Shown here one piece after another: positions 1 to 40,910 of a stretch of DNA of 60,000 nucleotides. Made by a program: the position numbers and the translations under genes. The notes below the pieces were generated by a model, which saw nothing but the letters and a program-made list of their open reading frames with translations, did not search any database and was not told the origin of the DNA. Position 1 is the first letter of the stretch. Every line of letters begins with the position of its first letter. The stretch covers positions 9,492,960 to 9,552,959 of the forward strand of contig NC_135557.1 in NCBI RefSeq assembly GCF_964340395.1, read 5' to 3'. The stretch comes from Glandiceps talaboti (taxonomy: Eukaryota; Hemichordata; Enteropneusta; Spengelidae).

Positions 1-728
1 CGAATTCAAAGACATGTATTTAGCGAAACCAGCAGTGATCAGTCCCTTGGTGTAAGCCTTCATTATAACTAGCACTTAAATGGTGATAACAAAGTAGCAA
101 AAATGAAAATAAAAATAAATATTGCCTATCTGATAGCCAAACAAGAACTGTCATTTTCACTATTTCCGAGTTATTGCTTTACCCAGAAAAATGGCGTCGG
201 TATTAAATCCAACCTATGATTAAACAAATGCTCAGGGATGATCGGAACAATTGCTGCACGAATCAGGAATGACTCAGCTATCGATAGCAGAAACAAAGCT
301 AAATATATGTCTATGTTGATTGACGGCGACACTGATAGAGTTATGCGGGAGTGTGAAAAAGTCTACATGCGACGAGTTGACAAATCGACTTGTAAACTTG
401 TGGCGACATACTTTACAGGTTACCCCCTTTCAGAAATGAGCACCCTATATCTAGTAATACCCTTTCCGGGTGCAATATGCTGCATGTTTAGTTGTAGTGA
501 CTAGATGTCCCTATGGAAACAGTATTGTGTTCATTTGTAGCAATCGGTTAATGTTCGGTTATTGGACAAACAAACATGCATTCAGGAGTACAGCATCACC
601 CTAGAGGAACATACACAATTGTTGGGAGGGGGCATGAACAGTTTGATGATCTGAAAGGGGGGTAATACATGTCTTGCTCATGGTTTGAACCAAATTAAAC
701 ATAAATGTCATCTCACAAACTGACATAC

Positions 729-759
<31 letters not shown>

Positions 760-1590
760 CATACATACATACATACATACATACACATCTGATTGCATAA
801 GTTTAAAATTCGTCATCACAAGAATGCAGGTATTCATTTGGTGTGGTGTTTAGTAGATGTAATGTGACAACAATACTATTCTGAATAATTGATCTGTAAT
901 ATTTCATCAAATTTGTATAATGTATAGACCTAGACAACTGAGGTAATTGACATGATGAAAGCTCTCTATGTCCATTGAAATCTAGGATGTTTTCTAGTGA
1001 TCACAGTTGTGTGTACTTCACTTTTTAAAGTCATTCCACATCAATATTTATGCTTACGATCCACAGTAAATAAGCAACATGTTCTTAGCAGTTCAATACT
1101 ATACTATGGCCTGGATAGTAACGTTATTTACAAATAGTTTCAATGTGTTTTGACGAAACTCTTAATTTTCCAATTCTTTTCATTTTTGTTTCTACAGTAA
1201 AGAGATACATTAACCCAGATACGTCTTTTTTCTCAGAGTTAGAAAAAATATTTATCCAAAAAGTTGTAAACATCCTGATAACAAACAGATAAACAAGGAT
1301 TGATTATGTAATATTCGTCCATCGCCCAATTTCCGGTTGATGGAAGTAATTAAAGGGCACACACATAGCATCATGATGTAAGATCAATTTATTTGCTTAC
1401 TAGCATACAGAGTAGGTTAACAAGCAACATAATCTACAACACAGAGATAAGGAGGATCTTGTAATTGATTGTTGAGCAATTTGAAAAAGAAAAGCACTAT
1501 TAATCCGAAGCTAGGTACCCTTGTCAATTTCCACAGCAATATTAAGGCAACATCAAACTTATTAACTTTCCCATGTATGCATTTCACATA
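1..1590. other. Downstream flank, no supported gene
   Basis: An 88-codon open frame at 238-504 (+) is the only notable ORF; it matches nothing I recognise and may be chance or a transposon remnant. A CATA microsatellite lies at 722-786. Otherwise AT-rich DNA without visible structure. Confidence 0.5.
722..786. repeat. (CATA)n microsatellite
   Basis: About 15 uninterrupted units of CATA starting after acttac and ending before acacatct. Confidence 0.95.
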
Positions 1591-1593
1591 ACA

Positions 1594-1599
1594 TTTATT
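1594..1599 (-). terminator. Polyadenylation signal AATAAA
   Basis: On the minus strand the hexamer lies just downstream of the candidate terminal exon at 1636-1698. It may serve that transcript. A second hexamer-type match lies near 2836 and could serve the main transcript ending at 3482. Confidence 0.35.
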
Positions 1600-1635
1600 A
1601 GAATATCATTAATACTAGAATATTAGTAAATTATC

Positions 1636-1698
1636 TTATTCTAAGCTAGCAGGACGATTGTTGAATGGGTCGAAATCAAATCCTGTCCATGACCATAC
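1636..1698 (-). CDS. Candidate alternative terminal exon
   Basis: A good acceptor (attgtttcag) opens a 20-codon frame, VWSWTGFDFDPFNNRPASLE, then TAA, in phase 0. An AATAAA follows 37-42 nt after the stop (1594-1599). Lectin exon 4422-4660 ends in phase 0 and could splice here, skipping the second half of the CTLD. It could instead be the last exon of another transcript. No other exon is apparent between 1700 and 3480. Confidence 0.4.
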   Translation of the reverse strand, partial: VWSWTGFDFDPFNNRPASLE

Positions 1699-3481
1699 CT
1701 GAAACAATATAAGTAATGATTATATTGATTAAACAGTGAAATGACTGGCACTTTATATTTTATATGCATGAATCTAAAAAGGATATTTCTTGAAGTATTA
1801 CTCTATTGCATGCAATGTTTACATAAATCTCAGAGGCGTTTTTAAGAGCAAATTATTTCATCACCGTTTAAGAGCGGTGCGGAGAACGACTTTCGAATTG
1901 CAAAACTGCTACCTGTGAGCTGCAAGACTATGAACTGGGACTTGCGAACTGCCACTTGCGATTTCTCGATTTCTCAGATGCACACTCAATGGTTCTAGGC
2001 TAAGCTTTCACTTGATTGAACTAGGTAATGCTTTCAGGCTGGAGAGTTATTCATTTGAATATCAAATGAGGAGTGGGAGGGGGTTCTGTCGTACTTACAA
2101 ATTGTAATGTTTACAAATTTGCAAATAAAATCTCTTTAACATGTATTAGATTCCCTCTATACTATTTGCAATTGTTCAAACTTTCGCCCCTCCTTGGGTG
2201 CATACTTTTAACCGGGGAATGTGGACATCTCCAGTGCTCTGCAAGCGCGAACAAAAATACATCGATGTCTCTCTTTGAGGGCGTATTAACCTCGCTACAT
2301 TGCAAATCGTATATGTCTTCTGGACTAAGTATTGTAAAATAAACATAACTCATATACGTCGACCTAAAGGCACCTAACATATCTTATAGTAAAATTAAAT
2401 AACAAGTAAGTCGAAATTTCACAAGTCACAGGTCGCAGTTTCTTAGTCGCAGGTGTAGGTTTAGGTTTAGGTTTTTTGAAATCCAGTACAATGCCTCAGC
2501 CAATCGTACAAATCAATTATCCACAATAATGTAACAGAAATAGGAAATTTAAATACACGAAGAACGAAATATTATTGCAAATAACAATATCTTTAGCAAT
2601 AAACATCACAAAAACATCTCATTATCTACTGTTTCAAGCAACCTGAAAGCCTTGACAAGATATACAGACAGCTTATTAATGGTGGTCTGATCCTGAGATG
2701 ATAATAAACGGACTAAACTGTAATCGCTTGGATATATACTCCAGTGTGTTGGTAAAATAAGTTACTATATAAGTTCAACATAACGTGGAAAGATAAATAA
2801 AAAATGATATTCATCTTCGACAACAAGTACATTGTATTTATTTTTACAATACAAACAAAATATGTGAGAAGCATGTAGTTGAAGGTAGCGGCCTACCTCA
2901 ATATTCAATTTATGAGTCGAGCAGTATTTAGCTACTAAACTAACTTTTTGTCTATAATTGAGGAAATTTTAAATACTATTCAGGTTGCAATTGTGATTTA
3001 AATTTATAGTAGGGATGTAGACTAGATGAATGAGTGATAGCAAAATGTCATTCTTGTTTACAGCATTCTTTCACTCTCTGTATAAAGTATCCAGGAAAAA
3101 ACACAAGCATTGCCCACTTCTTGTTGAAACAAAACTATGCCAAAACGATATCTTAACATTAATTTTATTTTAACATACGGAGCCCACGTTGTCCTACCTG
3201 TATCATCAAGGTGTTTAAAACATGACATAACAAACGTTTGTATAGCCACAGTTGTCAATTTCTAACAATTTCAGCCAGTATGCAAGGCAACGTCTGTAGT
3301 CGCGGTCAAGTCGCAGGTCACAGTTTTGCAAATTGCTGCCCTAACAAGTCTTCCATACATCAAATTTAAGCTTGAAGGGCAATGTTTCATATTATGTACA
3401 ATATGCAAACGTTATACCATTTTACTTTAGAGCAAGAAAAACCCCGTAAACTATAACATACCAAATTAAGTGAATATTGGA

Positions 3482-31646
<28,165 letters not shown>

Positions 31647-31724
31647 CTTTCCGTAGAATTCCAACTTTAAACTGCCAAATGAAAAAAATGAATAACAAAA
31701 GACAAGTACTTTTGCCTTAATACC

Positions 31725-32215
31725 GGCGGTCATTAGTATGCAAATGACCCATTATTATTTAAAGACAAATCAACCAGGAGACATGTGCTCTCTCACTATC
31801 AACCCATGTACGGAAATATATTAAATTTGAAACTCGTTTTCTTATCATTCACATAACACACTCACATATCATCGTTAATGATGCAAATTACTCACATCAT
31901 TAAGATTTATGGAACATATACTCCGTGTTCATAAATATATATCCACATTATATGGAATTTGATTCTTAAGATTAATTAATTATGCAAATGATTTCATCAA
32001 AAAGATTATAAGCTTATATAATTTATGTCTCATTTATTTATGCTAATGAGACAGAGAAAGGTCATTTTCAAATGAATCATTACAGTGAAAAGTTAGATGA
32101 ATATCTATTTTAGAACGTGCGAATTGTTATAGTTGTTGCATGTACCAATCAAAATTGAATTTAAAGTTTGCATGCTTAATAAAAAAGCCTAACTACTGAC
32201 AATCATTAATTACAG
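31725..32215. repeat. ATTAATTATGCAAAT-type dispersed repeat units upstream of exon 1
   Basis: Units with cattagtatgcaaatgac, acatgtgctctctcactatc, aacccatgtac, ttaattatgcaaatg. Equivalent text flanks the outermost first-exon copy at 56460-56690, and related units occur at 22300-22700, 56880-56970 and 57660-58040. Confidence 0.7.
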
Positions 32216-32265
32216 AAATTACTTGTGTGTGTCTGTGTGTGTGTCTGTCTGTCTGACTGTGTAAT

Positions 32266-32296
32266 CCTTATGTATGTATGTATGTATGTATGTATG

Positions 32297-32327
<31 letters not shown>

Positions 32328-32637
32328 GTATGTATGTATGTATGTATGTATGTATGTATGTATGTATGTATGTATGTATGTACAATGTACGCATGTATGT
32401 ATGTATGTATGTATGTATGTATGTATGTATGTATGTATGTACTTATGTATGTATGTATGTACGTACGTACGTATGTATGTATGTATGTATGTATGTATGT
32501 ATGCATGTATGTATGTACTTATGTATGTATGTACGTATGTGTGTACTTATGTATGTATGTACGTATGTATGTATGTATGTATGTATGTATGTATGTATGT
32601 ATGTATGTATGTATGTATGTATATATGTATGTAGAAA
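32266..32637. repeat. (GTAT)n array 1
   Basis: About 370 bp of GTAT/ATGT units with scattered GTAC, GCAT and ACTT variants; a TG tract precedes it. Long open frames through it are artefacts. Confidence 0.97.
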
Positions 32638-32765
32638 TGTTCGGGTTGTCACCTGGCATTTCTCTGTCTCGCCAATTTTTCCTTTGAAAAAGAATATTTA
32701 TTCGAAACGTCGGATTTAACAGCTATATATACGGACTGGTTTATTAGTTCCTTATGCATTTTTTT
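32638..32765 (+). mobile_element. Short element between two GTAT arrays (Penelope-type end motif)
   Basis: The 130 bp between the arrays includes cctttgaaaaagaatattta, then ttcgaaacgtcggattt. A GAAGAAGG...CGAAACG word of this kind often follows Penelope-like ORFs. No ORF; probable 3' scrap or derived short element. Confidence 0.35.
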
Positions 32766-32767
32766 TC

Positions 32768-32770
<3 letters not shown>

Positions 32771-32801
<31 letters not shown>

Positions 32802-32953
32802 TGTATGTATGTATGTATGTATGTATGTATGTGTGTATGTATGTATGTATGTATGTATGTGTGTGCGTGTGTATGTATGTATGTATGTATGTATGTATGT
32901 ATGTATGTATGTATGTATGTATGTATGTATGTATGTATGTATGTATGTATGTA
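32771..32953. repeat. (GTAT)n array 2
   Basis: About 180 bp of GTAT with a few GTGT interruptions. Confidence 0.97.
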
Positions 32954-33019
32954 TACAACCATCAAAGAAATAAAAAGGGCCGATTGACAGATAGACACCC
33001 GACAAGTCAGTAATATCCT

Positions 33020-33069
33020 ACACAACACAACACAACACAACACAACACAACACAACACAACACAACACG
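33020..33069. repeat. (CACAA)n pentanucleotide array
   Basis: About nine perfect units of cacaa ending at cacgagc. Confidence 0.93.
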
Positions 33070-33439
33070 AGCATATATGTATCTGCTTTAATAATACGAA
33101 CCAGAAAACAATATTGTTATCTAGATGTTCTCGGGAAAACAAATTGCTGTCATGGTGGTTGAAAAAAATTGTCTCAGGGTCTAATTCCTGTAGCCCCTCC
33201 GGAAATCAAATGGTTTACCCTTTAATATTTGTAAAGTGATCATAATGAAAAGTATAACGATATCATATAGTTAGCCCCCTGAAGAGGATGCTATTACAAT
33301 GGGCTGTGTGTCTCCGTCTGTCTCTCCGCCCATCCATAATACATTATTCTCAGACATGCAATATGCTATTTCGTTCATACTAGGCACATATGTAACATAT
33401 CATAGGGTACAAATGCACGTCACTGTGTTTTGCAATATA

Positions 33440-33458
33440 TATATATACAGACAGACAT

Positions 33459-33507
<49 letters not shown>

Positions 33508-34480
33508 GACATACCGAAGGGAAGAGAGATTAAGCCATAGGCCATACACAAAACACAAAGACATTCGCATGGTAGTCATCCATCTCATCACTAAATATAG
33601 GGTTTAGAACTTATTGTGGTGAAATGGTAATGAATTTTCAAATGTTCTCGCTAAATTACCACTCAAGAGATTGAATTTGATTTAAATCATTAACAAAACA
33701 TTTCATATACCCCACTTTCAGACAATTCGAATGTACATGCCACCCCACGGACCCCTGACCTTTTCATGCCCTCTCCAAATTTCTCTTCAGCCCACACCCT
33801 TACCGTAAATACTGACAGCAGATAAAGTTTGATCGTATGGGAGATTGTTTCATATTGAAGGAGCAGTGTAAGAGAAGGATCATCCATCAATCCAAACCTT
33901 TTAGTGCCATATTGTATTAAACTGATAAATTATGTTTAAATATATACAAACTAAAGCTATTGGTGATCACAGAGACACGAGCGCTTGGCACATGCTAGCC
34001 GATCAAGCAGACTGAAGGCATGGAAGGGGTGAAAGACACCCCGTGACCTGTACCGTATCCATGGCAGTTTATCCCGTAAAACTGTGAAAATCCTACAAAT
34101 CATAACTTTATTACCTGTAACCACAAGTGAATGTAAAGGTTTTGCAAGTAGACGAAAGAACTCCAACACTGGGATCGGAGGTTCACATAATCACACACAC
34201 AGCAACTATGATTGATAATACATTCATTTTTAATTAGTGTAAGATGGAGATCTGAGATACAAGCTTGATTTTACCAATCCTGATGTGACTAGGCCTGACA
34301 AAAATTTGTCGCTTCAAAACTGACTGCATCAGATTTGTGTCGGCGTTTTGTTTTAATATCCACGATAGCAATCGACAGTGTAGCGCTTGATGACGGCGCT
34401 ACCGACAATCTCACAGTGATGACGTGACAAAGTGAAATTTCAATTTATTTTTACCTCAAAATTGCTACTGTTGTAGTTGG
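33440..34480. repeat. Segmental duplication, copy A
   Basis: Starts in a CAGA array (33450-33507) and continues with cgaagggaagagagattaag, a long AT-rich middle and cctcaaaattgctactgttg near 34470. The same order, with frequent point differences, is found at 34850-35921. No coding is recognised. Confidence 0.88.
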
Positions 34481-34483
34481 ATA

Positions 34484-34688
<205 letters not shown>

Positions 34689-34781
<93 letters not shown>

Positions 34782-34782
34782 C
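34689..34782. repeat. (AT)n array 2
   Basis: About 46 AT units leading into segmental copy B. Confidence 0.97.
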
Positions 34783-34849
34783 CAAATGATGGCCATATTT
34801 GCAGATAAAAAGGAGAGAGACGGTCGGTCGGTCGGACGGATGGACGCAC

Positions 34850-34879
34850 GGACGGACAGACAGACAGACAGACAGACAT

Positions 34880-34926
<47 letters not shown>

Positions 34927-35921
34927 TACTGACAGACAAAAAACACAAAAACACAAAAACAGAAAGAGACAGACAGACAGACATACAGACCGAAGGGAAG
35001 AGAGATTAAGCCATACACAAAACACAAACACATTCGCATAGTAGTCATCCATCTCATCACTAAATATAGGGTTTAGAACTTATTGTGGTGAAATGGTAAG
35101 GAATTTTCAAATGTTCTCGTTAAGTGACCGATCTTTAGATTTAATTTGATTTAAATCATGAACAAAACATTTCATATACCCCACTTTCAAACAATTATAA
35201 TGTTTATGCCACCCCCACGCACCCCTGAACCTTTCGTGCCCTTCCAAAATTGACCGTAAATACTGGCAGCAGTTTAAATCTTGATTGTATGGGAGATTGT
35301 TCCAGATTGAAGAAGTGATGTAAGAGAAGGAACATCCATTCAAACCTCTTAGTGGTATATTGTATTACACTGGTACATTATACTTCGATTTACTTAAATA
35401 GTGCAAACTAAAGCTATCGGTGACTACAGAGAGACCAAAGCTTAGCACATGGTAGCCGGTCAAGCAGACCGACGGCATGGAAGGGGTGAAAGAAACCCCG
35501 CGAACCCGTACCGTATCCATGGCGGTTTGGCCGGTAAAACTGTGAAAATCCTACAAACCATAAGTTTATTACTTGCAACCTCAAGTGAATGTAAAGATTT
35601 TTCAAGTAGACGGAAGAACCCCCAACACTAGAATCAAAGGTCCACACGATAACACAAAGCAACTATGATCGATAACACATTGATTTTAAATTAGAGTAGG
35701 ATGGAGATTGGATATACTAGCTTGGTGTACCTAACAAAAATACGTCCCTTCCAAATCAGCCGACTGCATCAAATTTGTGTCGGATTTTTAGTTTAATATC
35801 CACGGTAGCAGCCGACAGTATAGCGGTTAATCATGGTGTTATCGACAATCTCACAGTGATGACGTGACAAAAATGAAATTACAATTTATTTGTACCTCAA
35901 AATTGCTACTGTTGTAGCTCG
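34850..35921. repeat. Segmental duplication, copy B
   Basis: Diverged second copy of 33440-34480, from its CAGA array through gggtttagaacttattgtgg to cctcaaaattgctactgttg. The minisatellite at 35930 begins directly after it, and copy A has AT repeats at that point instead. Confidence 0.88.
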
Positions 35922-35929
35922 TGCCGTTA

Positions 35930-36490
35930 GTTGTACCGGTCGCAGAATAGAAGTGTTATCGGTCGCAGAATAAAAATGCTCTACCTGTCGCCGAATAGAA
36001 GTGCTACCAGTCGCCGAATAGAAGTACTACCGGTCGTCGAATAGAAATGCTACCGGTTGCAGAATAGAAGTGCTACTGGTCGCAGAATAGAAGTGCCTAC
36101 CGGTCGCCGAATAGAAGTGCATATCGGTCGCCGAATAGAAGTGCTACCGGTCGCAGAATAGAAGTGCTACTGATCGCAGCATAGAAGTGCCTAACGGTCG
36201 CAAAATAGAAGTGTTATCGGTCGCGGAATAAAAATGCTACGTTTCGCAGAATAGAAGTTCTAACGGTCGCCGAATAGAAGTGCTACGGTCGCCGAATAGA
36301 TGTGCTACCGGTCGCAGCATAGAAGTGCCTAACGGTCACAGAATAGAAGTGCCTATCGCTCGAAAAATAGAAGTGTTACCGGTCGCAGAATAATAGTGCT
36401 ACGTGTAGTAGAATATAAGTTCTGCCGTTGCCGAATAGACGACGTCGTGCTACCGGTCGCAAAATAGACGTGCTGCCGGTCGCAAACAGT
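35930..36490. repeat. ~23-bp minisatellite (TACCGGTCGCAGAATAGAAG)
   Basis: About 24 units of consensus gctaccggtcgcagaatagaagt, varying at cag/ccg and acc/atc/act. Each unit carries an ACCGGT or near match and a TCG-rich core, so CpG and G+C are higher than in flanking DNA. No ORF runs through it. Confidence 0.92.
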
Positions 36491-37799
36491 GTTTTGTTGA
36501 CAAACTGCTACGCGCACTTTCAACTTGCAGATGGTGTTTGGATACACCCATACATACATGGTGATCGAGATATAGTAAATATTGGAAGTTCTAAAACAAC
36601 ACAATGCAAGTTTAACGCCAGACGAATATTGTCTATAGTGGTCTGAGATGCGGACATAGCTACTTTTTAGAGAGCCGTCCTGATAAGATTTTAATTAAAT
36701 GAACACCTATTCACACCCATTCAATATCAACACCTATTCAATATCAACATGTTGCGACATTCATTCTAGATTTAGTCTATCTTAGTAAACCCGAAGCATC
36801 GATTACACCGTGAGTAATATTTTTTTTTAAATATATTCAATATATATTCAAAAATATTATCAAAATATTTTCACAGAAATGAATATCTGAAGAGGACTAG
36901 AGAAAGAAGACGAGAACGATATTCTTGAACGGTCGCCTGAAACGAGTTACAGTAGACAGACGAAATATTAGTATTGTATGAAGTGAAAGGAAATAAGTCT
37001 GCACTTACCTACTGTACACTTGCCAACACAGGTATGAATTGAAATAGACGATTATGCTCTCTATACAAGCACTGGTGCTGGTTATATAGAAACTTTTCAA
37101 TGATCAATACGGTGACAAATCGTTTAATAAATGTCTGAATCTACTCTAAATTTTGATAAATTGAACTGTTGTTTCCAGCGCCGTATTTCTGATCGCGATC
37201 GTCTAATGTATATCGGTACCGATTTCATTGACAACATATTGTTATACTATTAACAATACCATACACTGTACCAAATCCATCATATTCTAACATATGTTGA
37301 TGGGTACATCTAACCGATACGCCATATATTCTGACAGTTTTCTGACATATTGTCATTTAATAGTATACAGATAAAAATTGTTTGGAATATGACGACATAT
37401 TTAGTATCTTGATATGAAAATGGTTGACATAGTATGATATGCTTAATATTTTGATATGGATATCATAGGCAATACTAACAACAACATATATTACATGCGA
37501 ATAGGAGAGTGGGCGAACATACAAAATATCATTATAATGTGAACACGTAGGAATTCCAATCTTAGTAATCAAAAGTGAGAATGTTGTTTAAAGAATTAAG
37601 AATATCGTTTCTATACTTCCCTATTTTGACACGTATTAGTATACCATACTGGCAGTCCTATTCATATGTGTATGTAAAGGGGAATATATATATGGCATAT
37701 CTAATATTAATGATATTTGAATATTCCAGGATTTGTATTGATTACATATAAGTATTAAAAAAAGTATAAAAACTTCATGGTTTCTATAGAACCTTCAGC

Positions 37800-38696
37800 A
37801 TGTCATTCCGTATGTCAAATTCATGTACGAATATAGGGTGCAATACGGCAAATGAGAAGACTCGTGGTATCACAAATCATTGTTCAAAAAAGCAAAAAAA
37901 CAAAACCGTACTTGTCATATTGATTTGCATTATATGTCAGGTCATTCATATGTCACATACATCAACTGAAGAAATTGCTGAACGTTTCTCAAATTTCTTT
38001 GTGGATAAAATTAAGACAATACGAGTTAATCTACAAAATCAAGCATGTGGTAATTGCACAACCAACCAAAGTACAAACGATGCATCTACAAAGCTAGCCA
38101 TCTTTGAACCCACTAATGAAGATGAACTGAGAAAAATAATTACAAGATCACCAAATAAAAGTTGCAATCTCGATCCAATACCAACGTCAATTCTCAAACA
38201 AGTGCTTGATGATCTACTACCATCCCTTGTCAACATTGTCAACTTATCACTCTCTACTGGATGTGTACCTGACAAGTTAAAATCTGCCATAGTCAAGCCA
38301 CTACTAAAGAAACAAAATCTTGATCCAGAAATAATGAAGAACTACAGACCAGTATCCAACCTCTCATTCCTGTCGAAAACAATTGAGAAAGTCGTTGCGA
38401 CGAGGATCAATGATCATCTACACTCTAACAAGTTAGATGAACCCATGCAATCTGCTTACAAGACACACCACAGTACAGAAACAGCACTTCTCCGGGTACA
38501 AAATGACATTCTTTCAGCACTTGACAATGGTAAAATCGTGATGATGGTACTGCTTGATCTCTCTGCAGCTTTCGATACTGTGGACCATTCTATCCTTATC
38601 TCTCGGCTACAAAATCGTATGGGTATTACAGGAACTGCATCGATCATGGATCGAGTCATACCTCAGAAATCGTCAACAGACAGTACAAGTAAATGA
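37800..38696 (+). pseudogene. LINE reverse transcriptase, N-terminal frame
   Basis: After an unrelated leader the frame reads HTSTEEIAERFSNFFVDKI, then NLDPIPTSILKQ, KPLLKK, NYRPVSNLSFLSKTIEKVV and LLDLSAAFDTVDHSIL (motif A with catalytic Asp residues). The true RT reading is lost after about 38640, where an extra base shifts the frame. The 5' leader up to about 37940 probably lies outside the element. Confidence 0.85.
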
Positions 38697-39870
38697 TACA
38701 TCATCAAAATGTCACACTCTCCAGTATGGTGTTCCCCAGGGATCAGTACTTGGCCCGATTCTGTTTACAATTTACACATCTCCACTTGGTGACTTACTAA
38801 GAGAGAACAACATAGATTTTCATTTCTATGCATATGACTCCACACTCTATCTGTGTTTCAAGTTAAAAGACATGGACAATAACATATTGCGTATGGAACA
38901 CTGTGTACTATGTATCCAAAGATGGATGAATGAAAACCTGCTGAAAATAAATCCGGATAAAACAGAGTTACTTTTCTTTGGTTCAAGTAAAAATATCAGT
39001 AAACTTGATAAACCAACCATGAAAATTGGAGGAATCCAGATACAGTCATCCACTGCAGTTAGAAACCTTGGAACAACTCTTGATAGCCGAATGTCCATGG
39101 AAAATCAAGTCAACCAAGTCTGCAAGGCCGCATATTATCATATAAGAAACATCAGTAAAATAACACCATATCTCTCTGAATATGCAGTAAAGATGTTAAT
39201 TCATGCATTTGTAACATCCAGACTTGACTATTGCAATGCCCTTTTACATGGTACACCACTCAAGTATCTACGGAAATTACAGTGTGTTCAAAATACATGT
39301 GCGCGATTAATCACCAGGACCAAGAAGACGAACCACATAACACCCGTACTGTTCAAACTTCACTGGCTTCCAATACAGCAACGAATTAAGTTCAAGCTTC
39401 TTCTGATTACGTTCAAGGCACTGCATGGCTTAGCACCGCCATATCTATCAAATCTACTCAATCGGTATGAGCCTGTACGCGAACTTCGGTCAAAGGACAA
39501 ATTTCTTCTCACAATTAACCCAGCTCAACATACTTATGGAAAACGTGCGTTTGTTACTGCTGCACCAGAACTATGGAATAAATTACCACAGGAAATCAAA
39601 CAATGTCAAACAGTGTCATCTTTTAAAGGGAGTATCAAGACATACCTTTTTAGAGAAGCGTATTTCTAAGCGTATTATCTGAACTTAAACTTATTTTTGA
39701 TATTTTTAATTTTTAGACATAAGGAACATTTGTGGAACATTTTCTTTTCCATTGCATAATTTAGACTTTGTGTATTTTATGGAAAGTTTCTTTTTTTTAA
39801 ATATATTTTGTGAAGCGCCTCTGAACAATTTTTATTTTTGGATTTTGGCGCTATACAAATGTTTACTTTA
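37940..39870 (+). mobile_element. 5'-truncated CR1/L2-like LINE
   Basis: A non-LTR reverse transcriptase region followed by a 3' tail. No endonuclease domain is present upstream. The tail has gaagcgcctctgaac and ggcgctatacaaat, the stem-type 3' end of CR1/L2-like elements, then a T-rich end around 39870. Oriented opposite to the host gene. It lies between the proximal first exon and the distal first-exon array. Confidence 0.85.
38640..39669 (+). pseudogene. LINE reverse transcriptase, C-terminal frame
   Basis: Second frame picks up with WIESYLRNRQQTVQ, QYGVPQGSVLGPILF (motif B) and the catalytic motif C as Y-A-Y-D-S rather than Y-A-D-D-x; the changed codon is TAT at 38833-38835. It continues to RAFVTAAPELWNKLP and SFKGSIKTYLF before TAA. 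The frameshift and lost Asp show the copy is inactive. Confidence 0.88.
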
Positions 39871-39879
39871 TCTTTTATC

Positions 39880-39982
39880 TTATTCACCTCTTGATCGTGA
39901 CGTTATCCCTTTTCCTTTGTCCCCACTTTTGTATTTCCATATCATTATTCAAAATCTGTCTACCTTGATCCACAGTGTTGGA
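39880..39982 (-). repeat. Deleted copy of the 40752-40910 ORF repeat
   Basis: Shares cattcacctcttgatcg and ttgtatttccatatcattat with 40746-40940, but lacks about 100 bp in the middle. Confidence 0.7.
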
Positions 39983-40126
39983 GAACATTAACGGTATTAA
40001 TATTCTACTCGTTAGTTTTTTCCAAGTAATCAATGACATGAAGAAAATGTAATGAAACAGAAAACATGAATCCTGTTATTATTGCCACGATAGCCTTTAA
40101 GGTGTAATGTATGTTAATGTTACATC

Positions 40127-40130
<4 letters not shown>

Positions 40131-40182
<52 letters not shown>
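40131..40182. repeat. (GT)n array
   Basis: About 26 GT units. Confidence 0.96.
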
Positions 40183-40183
<1 letters not shown>

Positions 40184-40751
40184 CATATTCCAACGATAAT
40201 ACAAATTCAGCCTTACTTTCCTACATTTTTTTATGTTAGCGTTCACTTTCTTTTTTAAGCAACCACACGTAAACCAATAACAAACTGCATATTCGAAATT
40301 TCAAGATAACATGATCGCGCTTTTTAAGCGCCCCCCCCCCTTTGTCTGTATGACTCCATTCAAATACACTAGTCGATGGAGATACCTGAAAACCAATGTT
40401 TTACAGTCTACACTGACATCTGAATGGTGGCAATTTAGATCATTTCATATAGAAAAAAATGTTCCAAAAAACTTCATTCATTCAATCTTTTTATCTTTGG
40501 TGTGTAGTGACATGTACTGTTTCTTACTGACATCTGTGTGATTGTATCAAACAGGGCTAGTGAACACTAAAATGAAACGGGCTGTAATTGGAATCATTAA
40601 AAACATCATCACATTCCATGCGGATGTTAAATTTTGTAAATAAACATTTTAAGTAAATGTGAGATAAGAAGAATGTATTTTCAGATGATAGCCATCATTA
40701 GATATATACCCACATCAGACATTGATGATTCTAACTTATATGTCAGGTCAT

Positions 40752-40910
40752 TCACCTCTTGATCGGGACGTTGTCAATTTTCACCGATTTGACGGTCATA
40801 TGGTCTTCAAGGAGTGATTCTACATCACTAAGGCCAGTTTGCTCTATGATGTTAAATTCTCGCGTTTTGATGAACCGCCATCTGTCCCCATTTTTGTATT
40901 TCCATATCAT
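40752..40910 (-). CDS. Small ORF with coding-like composition (unknown)
   Basis: Fifty-two codons starting MIWKYKNGDRWRFIKTREFN and ending IDNVPIKR, then TGA. It has no low-complexity run and a charged/hydrophobic pattern like a real protein fragment. A second, internally deleted copy lies at 39880-39982, so it is probably transposon-derived or an exon relic. No partner exon is visible. Not recognised. Confidence 0.35.
   Translation of the reverse strand: MIWKYKNGDRWRFIKTREFNIIEQTGLSDVESLLEDHMTVKSVKIDNVPIKR

Noticed and set aside
238-504. 88-codon plus-strand ORF
   Set aside because: No recognisable motif, no splice context, no second copy; not enough to call a gene.
32225-32719. Long open frames of the MYVCMYVC / IHTYIHTY type
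   Set aside because: They are translations of GTAT/CATA microsatellites; every frame is open because the repeat lacks stops.
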